A stretch of 64,000 nucleotides of DNA from the NCBI RefSeq assembly GCF_051846915.1, contig NZ_JBPYCR010000003.1:62001-126000 (forward strand), written 5' to 3'. A program made the translations under genes and the position numbers. This stretch comes from JBPYCR01 sp051846915 (GTDB lineage: Bacteria; Bacillota; Bacilli; Bacillales; Amphibacillaceae). Every line of letters begins with the position of its first letter. The first letter of the stretch is position 1. This document shows positions 16,555 through 25,890 of the stretch, in pieces. The notes under the pieces are model-generated. The model did not search any database. It was not told where the DNA came from and worked only from the letters and a program-made list of their open reading frames with translations.

Positions 16555-18373
16555 TTTGATTCAGCCTAATATTTGAATTGCGGTTCGCGGCCTGTTGACT
16601 GACCGTATTTAATTGCCGGTTTAACATTTGGATTTCTCGGCTTAGTTCTTGTAATATTTGTTGCATATACCTGAAATTTGCTTGTTGCATATCTTCGGAC
16701 AAACGGCCTAACTCTTTAAACTCTCTATTTAATCCTTCGGTTGTCATTTCCACGGAATCATTGATGCTTCGTACGACTCTGTCCAGTCTATCGCCTAGTG
16801 TTCCTTCCAGTACGTCGACATGCTTGGTAAGTGCGTCTTTCAGCAGACTGATATGTGAGCCTATCTGATTTTCCTGTTGTTTAGATGTGTGATTCATGTG
16901 TGAAATCATCGTATTCATTTCGCTGAGCAGTTGGCTATTTTTTAAGCTCATCTGTTCATACGTTTGACTTGCATCGTGCAATTGTTTTTCAAAATTCCTT
17001 GATTCATCGGCATGCGACTTTAAATGATTATTGAATGACCGGTTAAATTCTTTTAGTTCATCGAAACGATCAGATAACAAATGTTTGTATTCTGCTTGTG
17101 TTTGATTAATAATATCCAATGCTTCCGGAAGTCCTTTGATAGCATTTTCCAGCATGTCAAAGTCTTTGGATAACTCGCTTAAATTAGAAACGATACCGGC
17201 TAATTGTGAGCTTAAATTGCCTCCAAAAACGTTTTTAAATTCTTTGTTATGTTCCCCCATTTTTTCCACCAAGTCACTACTTTTGTGGTTCATTTTCTGG
17301 AAAGAATCCTGTAACGATTGCTGTGTCTCTACAATGGATAGAATAAATTCCTTCAATTCTTCAACAGATGTTTCGAACTGCGCTAATGTGTTCACTTGAG
17401 CATTCGCCACTTCTTTTATATTTTCATGTGTATGCTCCATTGCTTTTACCATTCGTTCGTTTTTTCCATCTACTTTTTTAAAATAAGAAAATAATGTATC
17501 AAAGTTTTTGTTCAGTTTTGTTGTCGACGCGCCAAATCCATCTGTCACTTCCTTCATATGGTTAAATAATTCCTGAAACTGCTGCAGATTTTCCGAAAGG
17601 CCCTCATTAAAAAGCGCCAAATCTTTTGCGGACTGCTGTAGTCCGGTTGTATATTCTTGGAAACCGGAAAATGCCTGTACGATCGCTCCCAACGACTGCT
17701 CGTTCGTTTCCTGTAGTCCAAGAATCGAGTAATTAATTGTTTCCGACACCTCAATTAGACGACCAATACTGCCTTCTTCATTGCCTTCGAAATTGGATTC
17801 AACTTTCAACATAATATCCGTGAGCATATATTCCGTATTCAGCAATTTAATTATTACGGTCATTATAAGAGAGAGTCCCATCCCGACTATGCTTGTGTAA
17901 AAGGCTATATCAATACCTGCGAGTACTGCCGCGACATTCTCAACTAGCTGTTCTCCTGTCGTATTAATACTGCTTAGAGAAATCGTCAAACCGATAAACG
18001 TACCAAGCACACCGATTATAATAAATACGGACACGGTCATTTGAATAATTTTAATTAAACTTACAACCGGCACACCAAACAACCGCCATCCTGAAAATTT
18101 TTCCTGGACAAAGGTTTCCGGCCTTACGGATTCCGATTGCTGCCGTTCATTAAATTGTTTCTCAAAATCGTTCAACGGATCAATATCCATCCGATTCGTT
18201 TCCTTCAAGTAATTTCGAATATTTTTCAACCTATTGAACAGTGCTATATGAACGAATAGAGCTACAAAAAAAGTAACGAATAAAATTATGAAAATAAATT
18301 CAATCATTGGATTCGATAAAATAGCCTCTACCTTTGCTTTACTCGTAAATATTCCTAAGATTAATTCAACCAT
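16544..18373 (-). CDS. ZorA/MotA-TolQ-ExbB-like proton channel with long coiled tail
   Basis: A 609-residue protein from ATG 18373 with a GGGGGG ribosome site. Three helices: IEFIFIILFVTFFVALFVHI (about 20-45), IGVLGTFIGLTISL (about 125-150) and AGIDIAFYTSIVGMGLSL (about 160-190); the last two carry the Gly/Thr pattern of TolQ/ExbB/MotA pores. From about residue 210 to 600 the chain is charged and helical with heptads, a long cytoplasmic coiled tail like that of ZorA. Plain MotA is under 300 residues. With its overlapping partner this should form an ion-driven membrane complex. Whether it defends against phages is inference from ZorA resemblance. Confidence 0.82.
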   Translation of the reverse strand: MVELILGIFTSKAKVEAILSNPMIEFIFIILFVTFFVALFVHIALFNRLKNIRNYLKETNRMDIDPLNDFEKQFNERQQSESVRPETFVQEKFSGWRLFGVPVVSLIKIIQMTVSVFIIIGVLGTFIGLTISLSSINTTGEQLVENVAAVLAGIDIAFYTSIVGMGLSLIMTVIIKLLNTEYMLTDIMLKVESNFEGNEEGSIGRLIEVSETINYSILGLQETNEQSLGAIVQAFSGFQEYTTGLQQSAKDLALFNEGLSENLQQFQELFNHMKEVTDGFGASTTKLNKNFDTLFSYFKKVDGKNERMVKAMEHTHENIKEVANAQVNTLAQFETSVEELKEFILSIVETQQSLQDSFQKMNHKSSDLVEKMGEHNKEFKNVFGGNLSSQLAGIVSNLSELSKDFDMLENAIKGLPEALDIINQTQAEYKHLLSDRFDELKEFNRSFNNHLKSHADESRNFEKQLHDASQTYEQMSLKNSQLLSEMNTMISHMNHTSKQQENQIGSHISLLKDALTKHVDVLEGTLGDRLDRVVRSINDSVEMTTEGLNREFKELGRLSEDMQQANFRYMQQILQELSREIQMLNRQLNTVSQQAANRNSNIRLNQNEY

Positions 18374-18756
18374 GATTGTCCCCCCATCTGAAGGTATTGG
18401 CAACCGGATGTTACTTACATGTGAAAGTGCTGCAACCTACTTTCTTTACTTCATAGTTATTCAAAGGTTGGACAAATCATGTTATGTAAATCAAGCCACT
18501 GGGAAAATAATAACATTACAGTTTATGAAATTTAATACGACCTTTCCAATGAGGAATATCCTCATGTACGCTCGATAAAACAGACAGTTATTCGTAGCAT
18601 ATCTCTTGGAAGCAAATATCTGCCAATTTTAGTAAACTTCGTATATGATGAACTGTATAGAAATGATCTGCAATAGGCCGTATCGAATAAAATTTGTTCC
18701 AAATACATACTGCTAACACAACGTATTGTAATTATTCAACTAAAGAAGGTGAACGT

Positions 18757-20571
18757 ATGGAAGAATTTGCTCTCATCAGTATTGTTGTAATACTCGGACT
18801 TGGCACCTTTTCCCAGTGGCTTGCCTGGCGCATCCAGTGGCCGTCCATCGTTATCATGTCCATTGCCGGTTTGTTAATTGGCCCTATACTTGGGCTCATC
18901 AACCCGCAAGAAGCCTTAGGAAGCTTGTATAGTCCACTTATTTCTCTGGCAGTGGCGGTTATTCTATTTGAAGGAAGCTCAAGTCTCGATATTCGCGAAA
19001 TTAAAGGAATATCCAAATCGGTCTTTCGGATTGCAACCGGAGGAGCGTTTCTAGCTTGGATACTCGGTTCGCTTGCCGCTCATTTTATTGCCGGGTTAAG
19101 TCTGGAAATATCCTTTATTATTGGCGGTTTATTTGTCGTCACCGGGCCAACCGTAATTATCCCTTTATTAAGAAACGCAAAACTAAAACCAAGAACAGCT
19201 GCTGTATTAAAATGGGAAGGTATTATTGTTGATCCGGCAGGCCCATTGCTTGCCCTATTTGCATATGAAGTAATTAAAGTATTAACGAACGAACATCTTG
19301 CAATCGAATATTTGTTGCAATTTTTCGGCGGAGCATTGCTTGCTGCCGTTCTTGGCTATATAACCGGGTTAATCATCAGTATTATGGCAAGTAAAGGGTT
19401 GTTCCCGGAATATTTAAAATCACCAATTATCCTTGCTCTCGTGCTCATTTGTTTTACATTGGCCGAGGTCGTGATGCATGAAACGGGGTTACTCGCGGTG
19501 ACTGTATTAGGACTAACACTAGGTAGAACAAAAAAATATGTTTCATCCATCGGAAATGTGAGCCATTTTATTGAAAATGTTTCCGTTTTGCTTACATCTA
19601 CCGTGTTTATTTTACTCACTGCTTCCTTGGCGAAAGAAACGATTGCACAAGTTTTCACTCTGCCGATTATTGGCTTTGTACTAGCAATGCTGTTTATTGT
19701 TCGCCCAATATCCATATGGTTGCCTACAATTGGCACCGAATTGACAAATGCAGAAAAAACTTTGATAGGCTGGATTGCACCGAGAGGAATAGTCGCACTA
19801 ACAGTTGCCGGTTATTTTGCTTCCACATTGATGAACGATGGTTATGAAGGTGCGTCGATATTAATGACGCTTACTTTTGCACTTGTATTTATTACTGTAT
19901 GTGCACATGGCTTCACCCTTGGACCGCTTGCCAGAAAACTTGGACTCGCCAATAAAGAATCTCCGGGTGTCCTCATTGTCGGTGCAAGCAGTTTTTCCAT
20001 CGCTTTAGCAGAACAATTAAAGAAAATGGGAAATCCCGTACTGATCGCCGATTCTTCGGCAGGCCGTCTTCACTGGGCCAGAAAAAAAGAGATAGACACG
20101 TATTTTGGAGAGATTTTAGCAGAGCATGCACAGTACGAAACAGACCTTACTCCCTACGATACGATACTAGCAATGACGGGTGATTCATCGTACAATGCAC
20201 TTGTTGCCCAATCATTTGCTCCGGAATTCGGCTACAATCATACATTTTCACTACCGGCTCCTGAGTACTATCACACCGATCAATCCGAGCTGCCTTTATC
20301 AAGAAGGGCACATTTATTATTTGAGGAGAAAGCTGTATTTACTGAATTAAACCGAAAAATCAACACAACATATACAATAAAGGAAATCGAAGTCAATCAA
20401 AAGGATACAATCACGAAGGACAAGTTACCTGAGGATTCTACGCCGCTATTTATCAAAAAAAAGAACAACAGCATTGTTTTTGTTTCTTTGCGTAGGAAAA
20501 TGACTCTGGGCGAAGGAGATACGCTTGTAGTTTTAAAAGAAAAAAATAATTCTACCGTTGTAAACAATTAA
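18757..20571 (+). CDS. CPA-type Na+(K+)/H+ antiporter with C-terminal TrkA-like domain
   Basis: A 604-residue protein from ATG 18757 (AAGGTG five bases upstream; a longer frame from 18694 lacks a site). Residues 1-395 are about 12 helices with family elements such as LILFEGSSSLD near 70, FVVTGPTVIIPLLRNAKLKP near 128 and GWIAPRGIVALTVAGYF near 335. Residues 400-510 form a TrkA-N-like nucleotide-binding fold (GVLIVGASSFSIALAEQLKK) and the end resembles TrkA-C. Such antiporters exchange Na+ or K+ for H+ in salt or alkaline stress and are gated by nucleotides. It is divergent from the ZorA-like gene and ends at a strong shared terminator. Confidence 0.9.
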   Translation: MEEFALISIVVILGLGTFSQWLAWRIQWPSIVIMSIAGLLIGPILGLINPQEALGSLYSPLISLAVAVILFEGSSSLDIREIKGISKSVFRIATGGAFLAWILGSLAAHFIAGLSLEISFIIGGLFVVTGPTVIIPLLRNAKLKPRTAAVLKWEGIIVDPAGPLLALFAYEVIKVLTNEHLAIEYLLQFFGGALLAAVLGYITGLIISIMASKGLFPEYLKSPIILALVLICFTLAEVVMHETGLLAVTVLGLTLGRTKKYVSSIGNVSHFIENVSVLLTSTVFILLTASLAKETIAQVFTLPIIGFVLAMLFIVRPISIWLPTIGTELTNAEKTLIGWIAPRGIVALTVAGYFASTLMNDGYEGASILMTLTFALVFITVCAHGFTLGPLARKLGLANKESPGVLIVGASSFSIALAEQLKKMGNPVLIADSSAGRLHWARKKEIDTYFGEILAEHAQYETDLTPYDTILAMTGDSSYNALVAQSFAPEFGYNHTFSLPAPEYYHTDQSELPLSRRAHLLFEEKAVFTELNRKINTTYTIKEIEVNQKDTITKDKLPEDSTPLFIKKKNNSIVFVSLRRKMTLGEGDTLVVLKEKNNSTVVNN

Positions 20572-20582
20572 AAAACAAGTAA

Positions 20583-20628
20583 AAACGGGAGTATGGTACC
20601 TCTTATGGCACCATACTCCCGTTTTTTA
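20583..20628. terminator. Bidirectional terminator between antiporter and mscS-like genes
   Basis: A 13-bp perfect stem, ACGGGAGTATGGT (20585-20597) with ACCATACTCCCGT (20610-20622), flanked by A-run and T-run. It ends the antiporter gene on the plus strand and the MscS gene on the minus strand. Confidence 0.93.
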
Positions 20629-20641
20629 AATAAAACACTTT

Positions 20642-21457
20642 CTACTTTTGAATAATAACGTGATGCGGGAATGGTATGTCAATATTCGCTTTGTCAAATT
20701 CTTCTTTAATTCGTTTTCGCATATCACGTTCACATGCCCACTGCATGCCATTTTCAGTTTGACCAACAACTCGCAACACAATATCGGATGAACCAATGCT
20801 TTGCACACCTATCGCATTTGGACCGTCTTTGAAGCGTTCATCCTGAGCGAACTCTGCACATATCGACTCCAGTACGGCAATCGCTTCATCAATATTATTA
20901 TCATAGTTGATGCCAATATCGACCAGTGCTCGCATATTGCCACGGGAATGGTTCGCAACCCCTTCAATGTAACGATTAGGCACATAGTTCAATGTACCAT
21001 CAAAGCTGCGGATCTTAGTTGTGCGTAACCCAACTTCCTCAACAATTCCATCAAACCCGGCAGTCGTTACATAATCATCGATTTCGAGCTGTTGTTCTAA
21101 TAAAATGAAAAAACCAGTTACCATATCACTAACAAGCCCTTGTGCTCCAAAAGCAATGGCAAGCCCGAGTACTCCAGCTCCTGCAATAATCGGCATAATT
21201 TCAACACCTAATGTGGCCAAAACCATCACGATAAAAATAAATAGCATAATATAAGTAAAAACATTTGCTAGCAGTTTTTCCAATGTTTTCATCCGACCTT
21301 GTGAAGCTTCTTTGTTTTTCCCTATTCTTCGGATTGCTTTTTCAATAATTTTTCGTCCAATTGGTACTGCAATAATAAAAACAATAATTAAAATTGCAAT
21401 CTCCCATAATGTACCTATAATATTGCTTAAATCAAGTTTAATGCCAAATAAATTCAT
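20642..21457 (-). CDS. MscS-family small mechanosensitive channel
   Basis: A 271-residue channel close to B. subtilis YkuT in length. Helices lie at about 15-35, 60-85 and 88-115; the third, with IIAGAGVLGLAIAFGAQGLV, is the Gly/Ala pore helix of MscS, followed by the beta domain FFILLEQQLEIDDYVTTAGFDGIVEEVGLRTT and the NRYIEGVANHSRG element. The C-terminal alpha/beta domain ends near DIPFPHHVIIQK, a family signature. It opens under membrane tension to release solutes on osmotic downshock, which suits a halotolerant host. Monocistronic. Confidence 0.93.
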   Translation of the reverse strand: MNLFGIKLDLSNIIGTLWEIAILIIVFIIAVPIGRKIIEKAIRRIGKNKEASQGRMKTLEKLLANVFTYIMLFIFIVMVLATLGVEIMPIIAGAGVLGLAIAFGAQGLVSDMVTGFFILLEQQLEIDDYVTTAGFDGIVEEVGLRTTKIRSFDGTLNYVPNRYIEGVANHSRGNMRALVDIGINYDNNIDEAIAVLESICAEFAQDERFKDGPNAIGVQSIGSSDIVLRVVGQTENGMQWACERDMRKRIKEEFDKANIDIPFPHHVIIQK

Positions 21458-22051
21458 GTCGTACTACCTCTCTTTTTGTATTCTATTGAATGGTTAGATC
21501 TTGCCCAAAAATCTTTGCACCTAGAACAAGTCCCTCTATGCAGCAACGCATCAAGAGTCGCCAATGTTCACTCTACTTATCTGCTTGGATCCAGTAGGCA
21601 AAGCACAATAATAATAGCCTTCCATATTATACCCGTTGTCAACATGCTGCAAACACTAAAAAAACATTCTAAATGGAATTTATAATCCTGCTTACTTATA
21701 GTAGTGAGAGCTGCACACACCTATTTTAAATAGAATTCTTTTACTTTCAAGTTTATGAAACTAAATATCTACTACAACTATATCAACACCGTCCATTTAC
21801 ATGCCACCTAAAAGCATCGATTTTCGAACATAATAGTAATACATATATTTATACAATTTCCAGTCATACTTACAATCGAACAATACGGTATATTAGGGGC
21901 GTATAATTAGAGAAATACTAAAGACTTACGGATACATATTTTTCGAACCTAACTTCTCTTTCCCTTTCAATAGGTATTGTCTGCTATAATAAAAGTTGTA
22001 TCTAACCGATTATTATAATTGTTTTATTCTTTTTTGAAAGGAAGGTTTCAG
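21458..22051. other. Intergenic stretch with one extended -10 promoter
   Basis: About 590 AT-rich bases. The only clear signal is TGCTATAAT (21982-21990), an extended -10 promoter 60 bases before the YcxB-like start. Short plus-strand frames here (for instance 21476-21685) lack ribosome sites and protein character. Nothing else is seen. Confidence 0.5.
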
Positions 22052-22582
22052 ATGACGATTCAATTCCAACTTAGCATGAGCGACTTGATCGCTTTCCAGC
22101 GAAATGTCATAACTCACTCGCGTACCCACCGTATTAAACAGCGGTATTATAAATGGATTTCTTCCGTGATCCTTTTACTTGCAGCGTTTCTCCTACTTGG
22201 TACATCTATACCAACTATGATAGAAGTTATTATTATAACCGTTATCTATTTTTTTCTGTTTCCATCTATTTATAACGCAGTCGCCATGGCTTATTACAAA
22301 AAACAATTCGATAAAAAAGATTATTCGTACATCCTTGCACCTTGTGAAATGAGTTTATCGAATAATGGAATAGAACGCATGATTCATGAAGAGACAACTC
22401 ATTACTCTTGGGATCGATTTGAAAACATGCAAGAGGACGAACTACACTATTTTCTTTATGTATCTGATTTACAAGGATTAATTCTTCCGAAGAAATCTGA
22501 TAGCATGTCGGATGCTGATAGTATAGCTTTATCTCAACTGCTCAAAAATCATGTTGAATTTCTAGACAATAAAGCTGACTGA
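22052..22582 (+). CDS. YcxB-like membrane protein
   Basis: A 176-residue protein from ATG 22052, with GAAAGGAAGG six bases upstream. It has two central helices (residues about 37-75, VILLLAAFLLLG and IITVIYFFLFPSI) and a C-terminal domain with ISNNGIERMIHEETTHYSWDRFENMQED-type sequence (about 105-135), the YcxB-like pattern in which strand pairs hold a Tyr/Trp pair. The family is widespread in Firmicutes and has no assigned function. It is 70 bases upstream of the hybrid kinase gene but no link is evident. Confidence 0.78.
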   Translation: MTIQFQLSMSDLIAFQRNVITHSRTHRIKQRYYKWISSVILLLAAFLLLGTSIPTMIEVIIITVIYFFLFPSIYNAVAMAYYKKQFDKKDYSYILAPCEMSLSNNGIERMIHEETTHYSWDRFENMQEDELHYFLYVSDLQGLILPKKSDSMSDADSIALSQLLKNHVEFLDNKAD

Positions 22583-22654
22583 AGGCATTATTTAGCACAG
22601 TTTAAATATTAGTAATTGGAACTTCTTTTTGTTTCCAAAAGGAATGGAATAATA

Positions 22655-25600
22655 ATGGCAAACAATAAACCAATATCAACCAAAAAAATATTCTTGATAA
22701 TTAGCATTGTTCTCGTTGTTTTAACTTGCTTTCGTGTTGCTTGGATATTGTATCATAACACTCCTGAACATCCGGAAGCAAAACAAGGAACAATCGATTT
22801 AAGTAGTTGGGATTTAAAAGACAATGAAACGATTAGTCTTGATGGGGAATGGAACTTTTATCCGAATATATTTATTACACCTACAGAGCATAATTTAGAA
22901 GAAATAATGAAAAAAAGAGAAATCCTGTCTGTGCCTGGAAATTGGGATAGATCAGGAGAGGAAGGTTCATTATATAAGGGCACATATCACTTGAAAATAG
23001 AATTACCACCTGACAAAAATGCCCTATACGGGATGAAAGTAAAGGATATTTCTTCAGCGGCAGCCATTTATGTGAATGGAAAAAAGATTACCGAGATTGG
23101 TAATGCTTCTGTGAACATAGAACAATATAAGAGTAGATCTGGAACATACAATGCGCTTTTTCAAACGGCGACAAATGAAGCAGACATTATGATTCATGTA
23201 GCTAATAATGAATCGATTCATTCTGGTGGGATCCCAAAGTCAATCGTATTTGGTACTGCAGAGGCTATTAATAAAAAGACAGATACGTCCAGAACATTGC
23301 AATTAATCATGTTTTCGATTTTGATCATACATAGCATCTATGCATTAGGAATGTATTTTTTAAATAAAAATCGCCAAAAAGAACTGCTCTATTTTGGTTT
23401 ATTACTTATTTTAGCTGCATGTTCTATTATTGTTGATGAGGATAAACTTTTATTTTATTTACTCCCCGTCAACGCAACATGGGCATTAAAACTACTATAT
23501 TTTACTTTTGCGGGAACTCTGTTTTTCATATTGAATTTCATAAACCATCTTTTTAAACGAAACAGAGGAAGTATTCAAACATTACTACGGTTGTATAGTA
23601 TTCTAGTTATTTTACTCTTAATACTTCCAGCTTCGTATACAATGTACGTCGGCTATGGCATTATGTTGTTAAATGTAATTTCTTATTCGGTCATTTTCAT
23701 TACAGTTTTACATGAAATTAAAAATGGAAATAATTCCGCTATTTATATTCTTTTGGCGAACGTTATTAATCTTTATAATGTTTTATGGGGTGTCGCTATC
23801 AATACTAACTTAGTTGGTATCCCTTATTATCCATTTGATTACTTGTTAGCCATTGTAGCGTTTTCCGGATTTCTTTTTAACCGATATTTAAGAACCGTTC
23901 GTTTAAACGAAGAACAAACAAGGGCACTCCAAATAGCTGATAAGAAAAAAGATGAGTTTTTAGCAAATACGTCCCATGAACTGCGCAATCCACTTCATGG
24001 CATTATTAATATTGCACAAACAATTTCAGATGATAATAAACAACAGCTAACAACACAGAACAGAAAAAATTTAAACTTGCTGATTCAGGTCGGTCAGCGA
24101 ATGACCTTTACACTCAATGACCTTATTGATATTACGCAGCTTGAGGAAAAAGAAATCTACCTACATAAAGAAAACATCAATCTGCATGCAGTTGCTTCTG
24201 GTGTTTTGGATATGATTCATTTTACGTCGGAAAATAAAGACATCAAACTACACCTTGACATTCCAGATTCATTTCCAAACGTACATGCGGATGAAAATCG
24301 TTTAATCCAAATATTTTTTAATCTCGTTCATAACGCTGTTAAATTTACCAATGTCGGCAAGATATCAATCAAAGCTGAACAAAATGGGAGAATGGCAACT
24401 ATTCACATAGAAGATACCGGAATTGGGATGAAAAATGAAATAAAAGAAACGATTTTTGATCGATATCAACAGGCTGACGCAAGCATCACATCACCTGGAG
24501 GAGGTATTGGACTTGGTCTTCATATTTGCAAAAAATTAATCGAACTGCATGGCGGTGACATACATGTTGAATCCCGTATAGGAGAAGGATCTGTCTTTTC
24601 CTTTACACTTCCATTGGCTGAAGCATCAGAAAAAACATCGGAGTATGCAGCAGAGGTAGCCGCGACGCTGGAGAACAATGATTCATACAAACCTCTTGCT
24701 CAGTTCAATGACGAGAAGGTGACTGATCAGAATCCGCAAACAGAACAGGCTAAAATACTTATTGTTGATGATGATCCCGTTAATCTACGCGTGATCGCGA
24801 CATTACTGGAAAAAGAATATGTAATCCAAACCGCCAACTATGCGGATAAAGCATTAGAGCTTATTTATAAGGCCGAATTTGATTTAATTATTTCGGATGT
24901 GATGATGCCAGGCACTTCTGGGTATGAATTGACAAAAATCATCCGTAAACAATTTACAATCGCCGAATTGCCGATTTTACTTCTAACAGCGAGAAATCAA
25001 CAAGCGGATATATTCGCTGGATTCATGGCCGGCGCTAATGATTATATAGCAAAGCCTGTGAATGCAATGGAATTAAAATCTCGAGTACAAGTATTAACAC
25101 GGTTGAAGCAATCGATTAATGAACAACTCCGGTCCGAAGCTGCATGGTTGCAAGCACAAATACAGCCACATTTTTTAATGAACACATTGAACACCATTGC
25201 ATCACTTGGAGAAATTGACACCGCAAGAATGGTAAAATTGCTTGACGAATTTGGAAATTATTTACGTAGGAGCTTTACCGTTCATAACACAAAGAGCCTC
25301 GTATCTATTAAAGATGAACTGGCACTAACAAAATCTTATTTATACATTGAGCAAGAAAGATTTGGCGATAGAATACAGATTGAATGGTTCATTGATGATA
25401 AGCTTGACTTTCAGATTCCTCCGCTATCCATTCAGCCTATGGTAGAAAACGCTGTTAGACACGGAATTCTTAAAAAATTAAATGGTGGAACCGTGACGAT
25501 TAAAATAGTAGAAATGGAACATCATCTTGAAATCTCCATAAAAGATAATGGCGTGGGAATGAGTGAAGAAAAAATAAACGAACTGCTGCATGGAGATCGA

Positions 25601-25738
25601 TATACTGTGGATGGGGTAGGTATTGTGAACACAAATCGACGATTAATCCAAATGTATGGGAAAGGATTAGAAATTCATAGTCAACCAGATCAGGGAACAC
25701 GGATAAGCTTTATTATTCCTAAAAATAATATTGAGTAA
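22655..25738 (+). CDS. Hybrid sensor histidine kinase with a second, LytS-type kinase end
   Basis: A 1027-residue sensor from ATG 22655 (AAAGGAATGG upstream). Order: N-terminal helix (15-35), extracellular beta domain at about 40-210 (7TMR-DISM-like, with ISLDGEWNFYPN), seven helices at 215-415, HisKA with NTSHELRNPLHG (His near 440), HATPase (FNLVHNAVKFTN near 557, then GGGIGLGLHICKKL), a receiver (KILIVDDDPVNLR near 700, phospho-Asp in IISDVMMPG near 746), and a LytS-type His_kinase/HATPase end (QPHFLMNTLNTI near 837, QPMVENAVRHGI near 926). So one chain holds two kinases and one receiver. It converges on the giant adhesin gene, and a SARP-type regulator lies on that gene's far side, so the three may form one unit. 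Confidence 0.93.
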   Translation: MANNKPISTKKIFLIISIVLVVLTCFRVAWILYHNTPEHPEAKQGTIDLSSWDLKDNETISLDGEWNFYPNIFITPTEHNLEEIMKKREILSVPGNWDRSGEEGSLYKGTYHLKIELPPDKNALYGMKVKDISSAAAIYVNGKKITEIGNASVNIEQYKSRSGTYNALFQTATNEADIMIHVANNESIHSGGIPKSIVFGTAEAINKKTDTSRTLQLIMFSILIIHSIYALGMYFLNKNRQKELLYFGLLLILAACSIIVDEDKLLFYLLPVNATWALKLLYFTFAGTLFFILNFINHLFKRNRGSIQTLLRLYSILVILLLILPASYTMYVGYGIMLLNVISYSVIFITVLHEIKNGNNSAIYILLANVINLYNVLWGVAINTNLVGIPYYPFDYLLAIVAFSGFLFNRYLRTVRLNEEQTRALQIADKKKDEFLANTSHELRNPLHGIINIAQTISDDNKQQLTTQNRKNLNLLIQVGQRMTFTLNDLIDITQLEEKEIYLHKENINLHAVASGVLDMIHFTSENKDIKLHLDIPDSFPNVHADENRLIQIFFNLVHNAVKFTNVGKISIKAEQNGRMATIHIEDTGIGMKNEIKETIFDRYQQADASITSPGGGIGLGLHICKKLIELHGGDIHVESRIGEGSVFSFTLPLAEASEKTSEYAAEVAATLENNDSYKPLAQFNDEKVTDQNPQTEQAKILIVDDDPVNLRVIATLLEKEYVIQTANYADKALELIYKAEFDLIISDVMMPGTSGYELTKIIRKQFTIAELPILLLTARNQQADIFAGFMAGANDYIAKPVNAMELKSRVQVLTRLKQSINEQLRSEAAWLQAQIQPHFLMNTLNTIASLGEIDTARMVKLLDEFGNYLRRSFTVHNTKSLVSIKDELALTKSYLYIEQERFGDRIQIEWFIDDKLDFQIPPLSIQPMVENAVRHGILKKLNGGTVTIKIVEMEHHLEISIKDNGVGMSEEKINELLHGDRYTVDGVGIVNTNRRLIQMYGKGLEIHSQPDQGTRISFIIPKNNIE

Positions 25739-25753
25739 AATTCAACCATAAGA

Positions 25754-25800
25754 AAACCTTCCAGTTGATATTTGAAAAACGATTGGAAGGTTTCTGTTTT
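25754..25800 (+). terminator. Terminator of the hybrid kinase gene
   Basis: AAACCTTCCA (25754-25763) pairs with TGGAAGGTTT (25784-25793), then a T-rich run. It lies 15 bases after the kinase stop. Confidence 0.85.
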
Positions 25801-25834
25801 TCGTTGTAAAAATCTATGTAACCTAATTAAAATA

Positions 25835-25875
25835 AAAACTTTCACAAACGATAAATTCGCTTGTGAAAGTTTTTT
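25835..25875. terminator. Terminator of the giant adhesin gene (likely bidirectional)
   Basis: ACTTTCACAA (25839-25848) pairs with TTGTGAAAGT (25861-25870) with A-run before and T-run after, 20 bases past the adhesin stop on the minus strand. Confidence 0.85.
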
Positions 25876-25890
25876 AATTGTGCTTGATTC

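Noticed and set aside
18288..18578. 96-codon frame between the ZorA-like gene and the antiporter
   Set aside because: It overlaps the start of the ZorA-like gene on the other strand and lacks a ribosome site.
9981..18757. A complete Zorya operon
   Set aside because: Only ZorA-like and ZorB-like genes are present. No ZorC, ZorD or HNH ZorE is recognisable beside them.
21476..21685. 69-codon plus-strand frame downstream of the mscS-like promoter side
   Set aside because: No ribosome site, no recognisable pattern, and AT-rich non-coding character.
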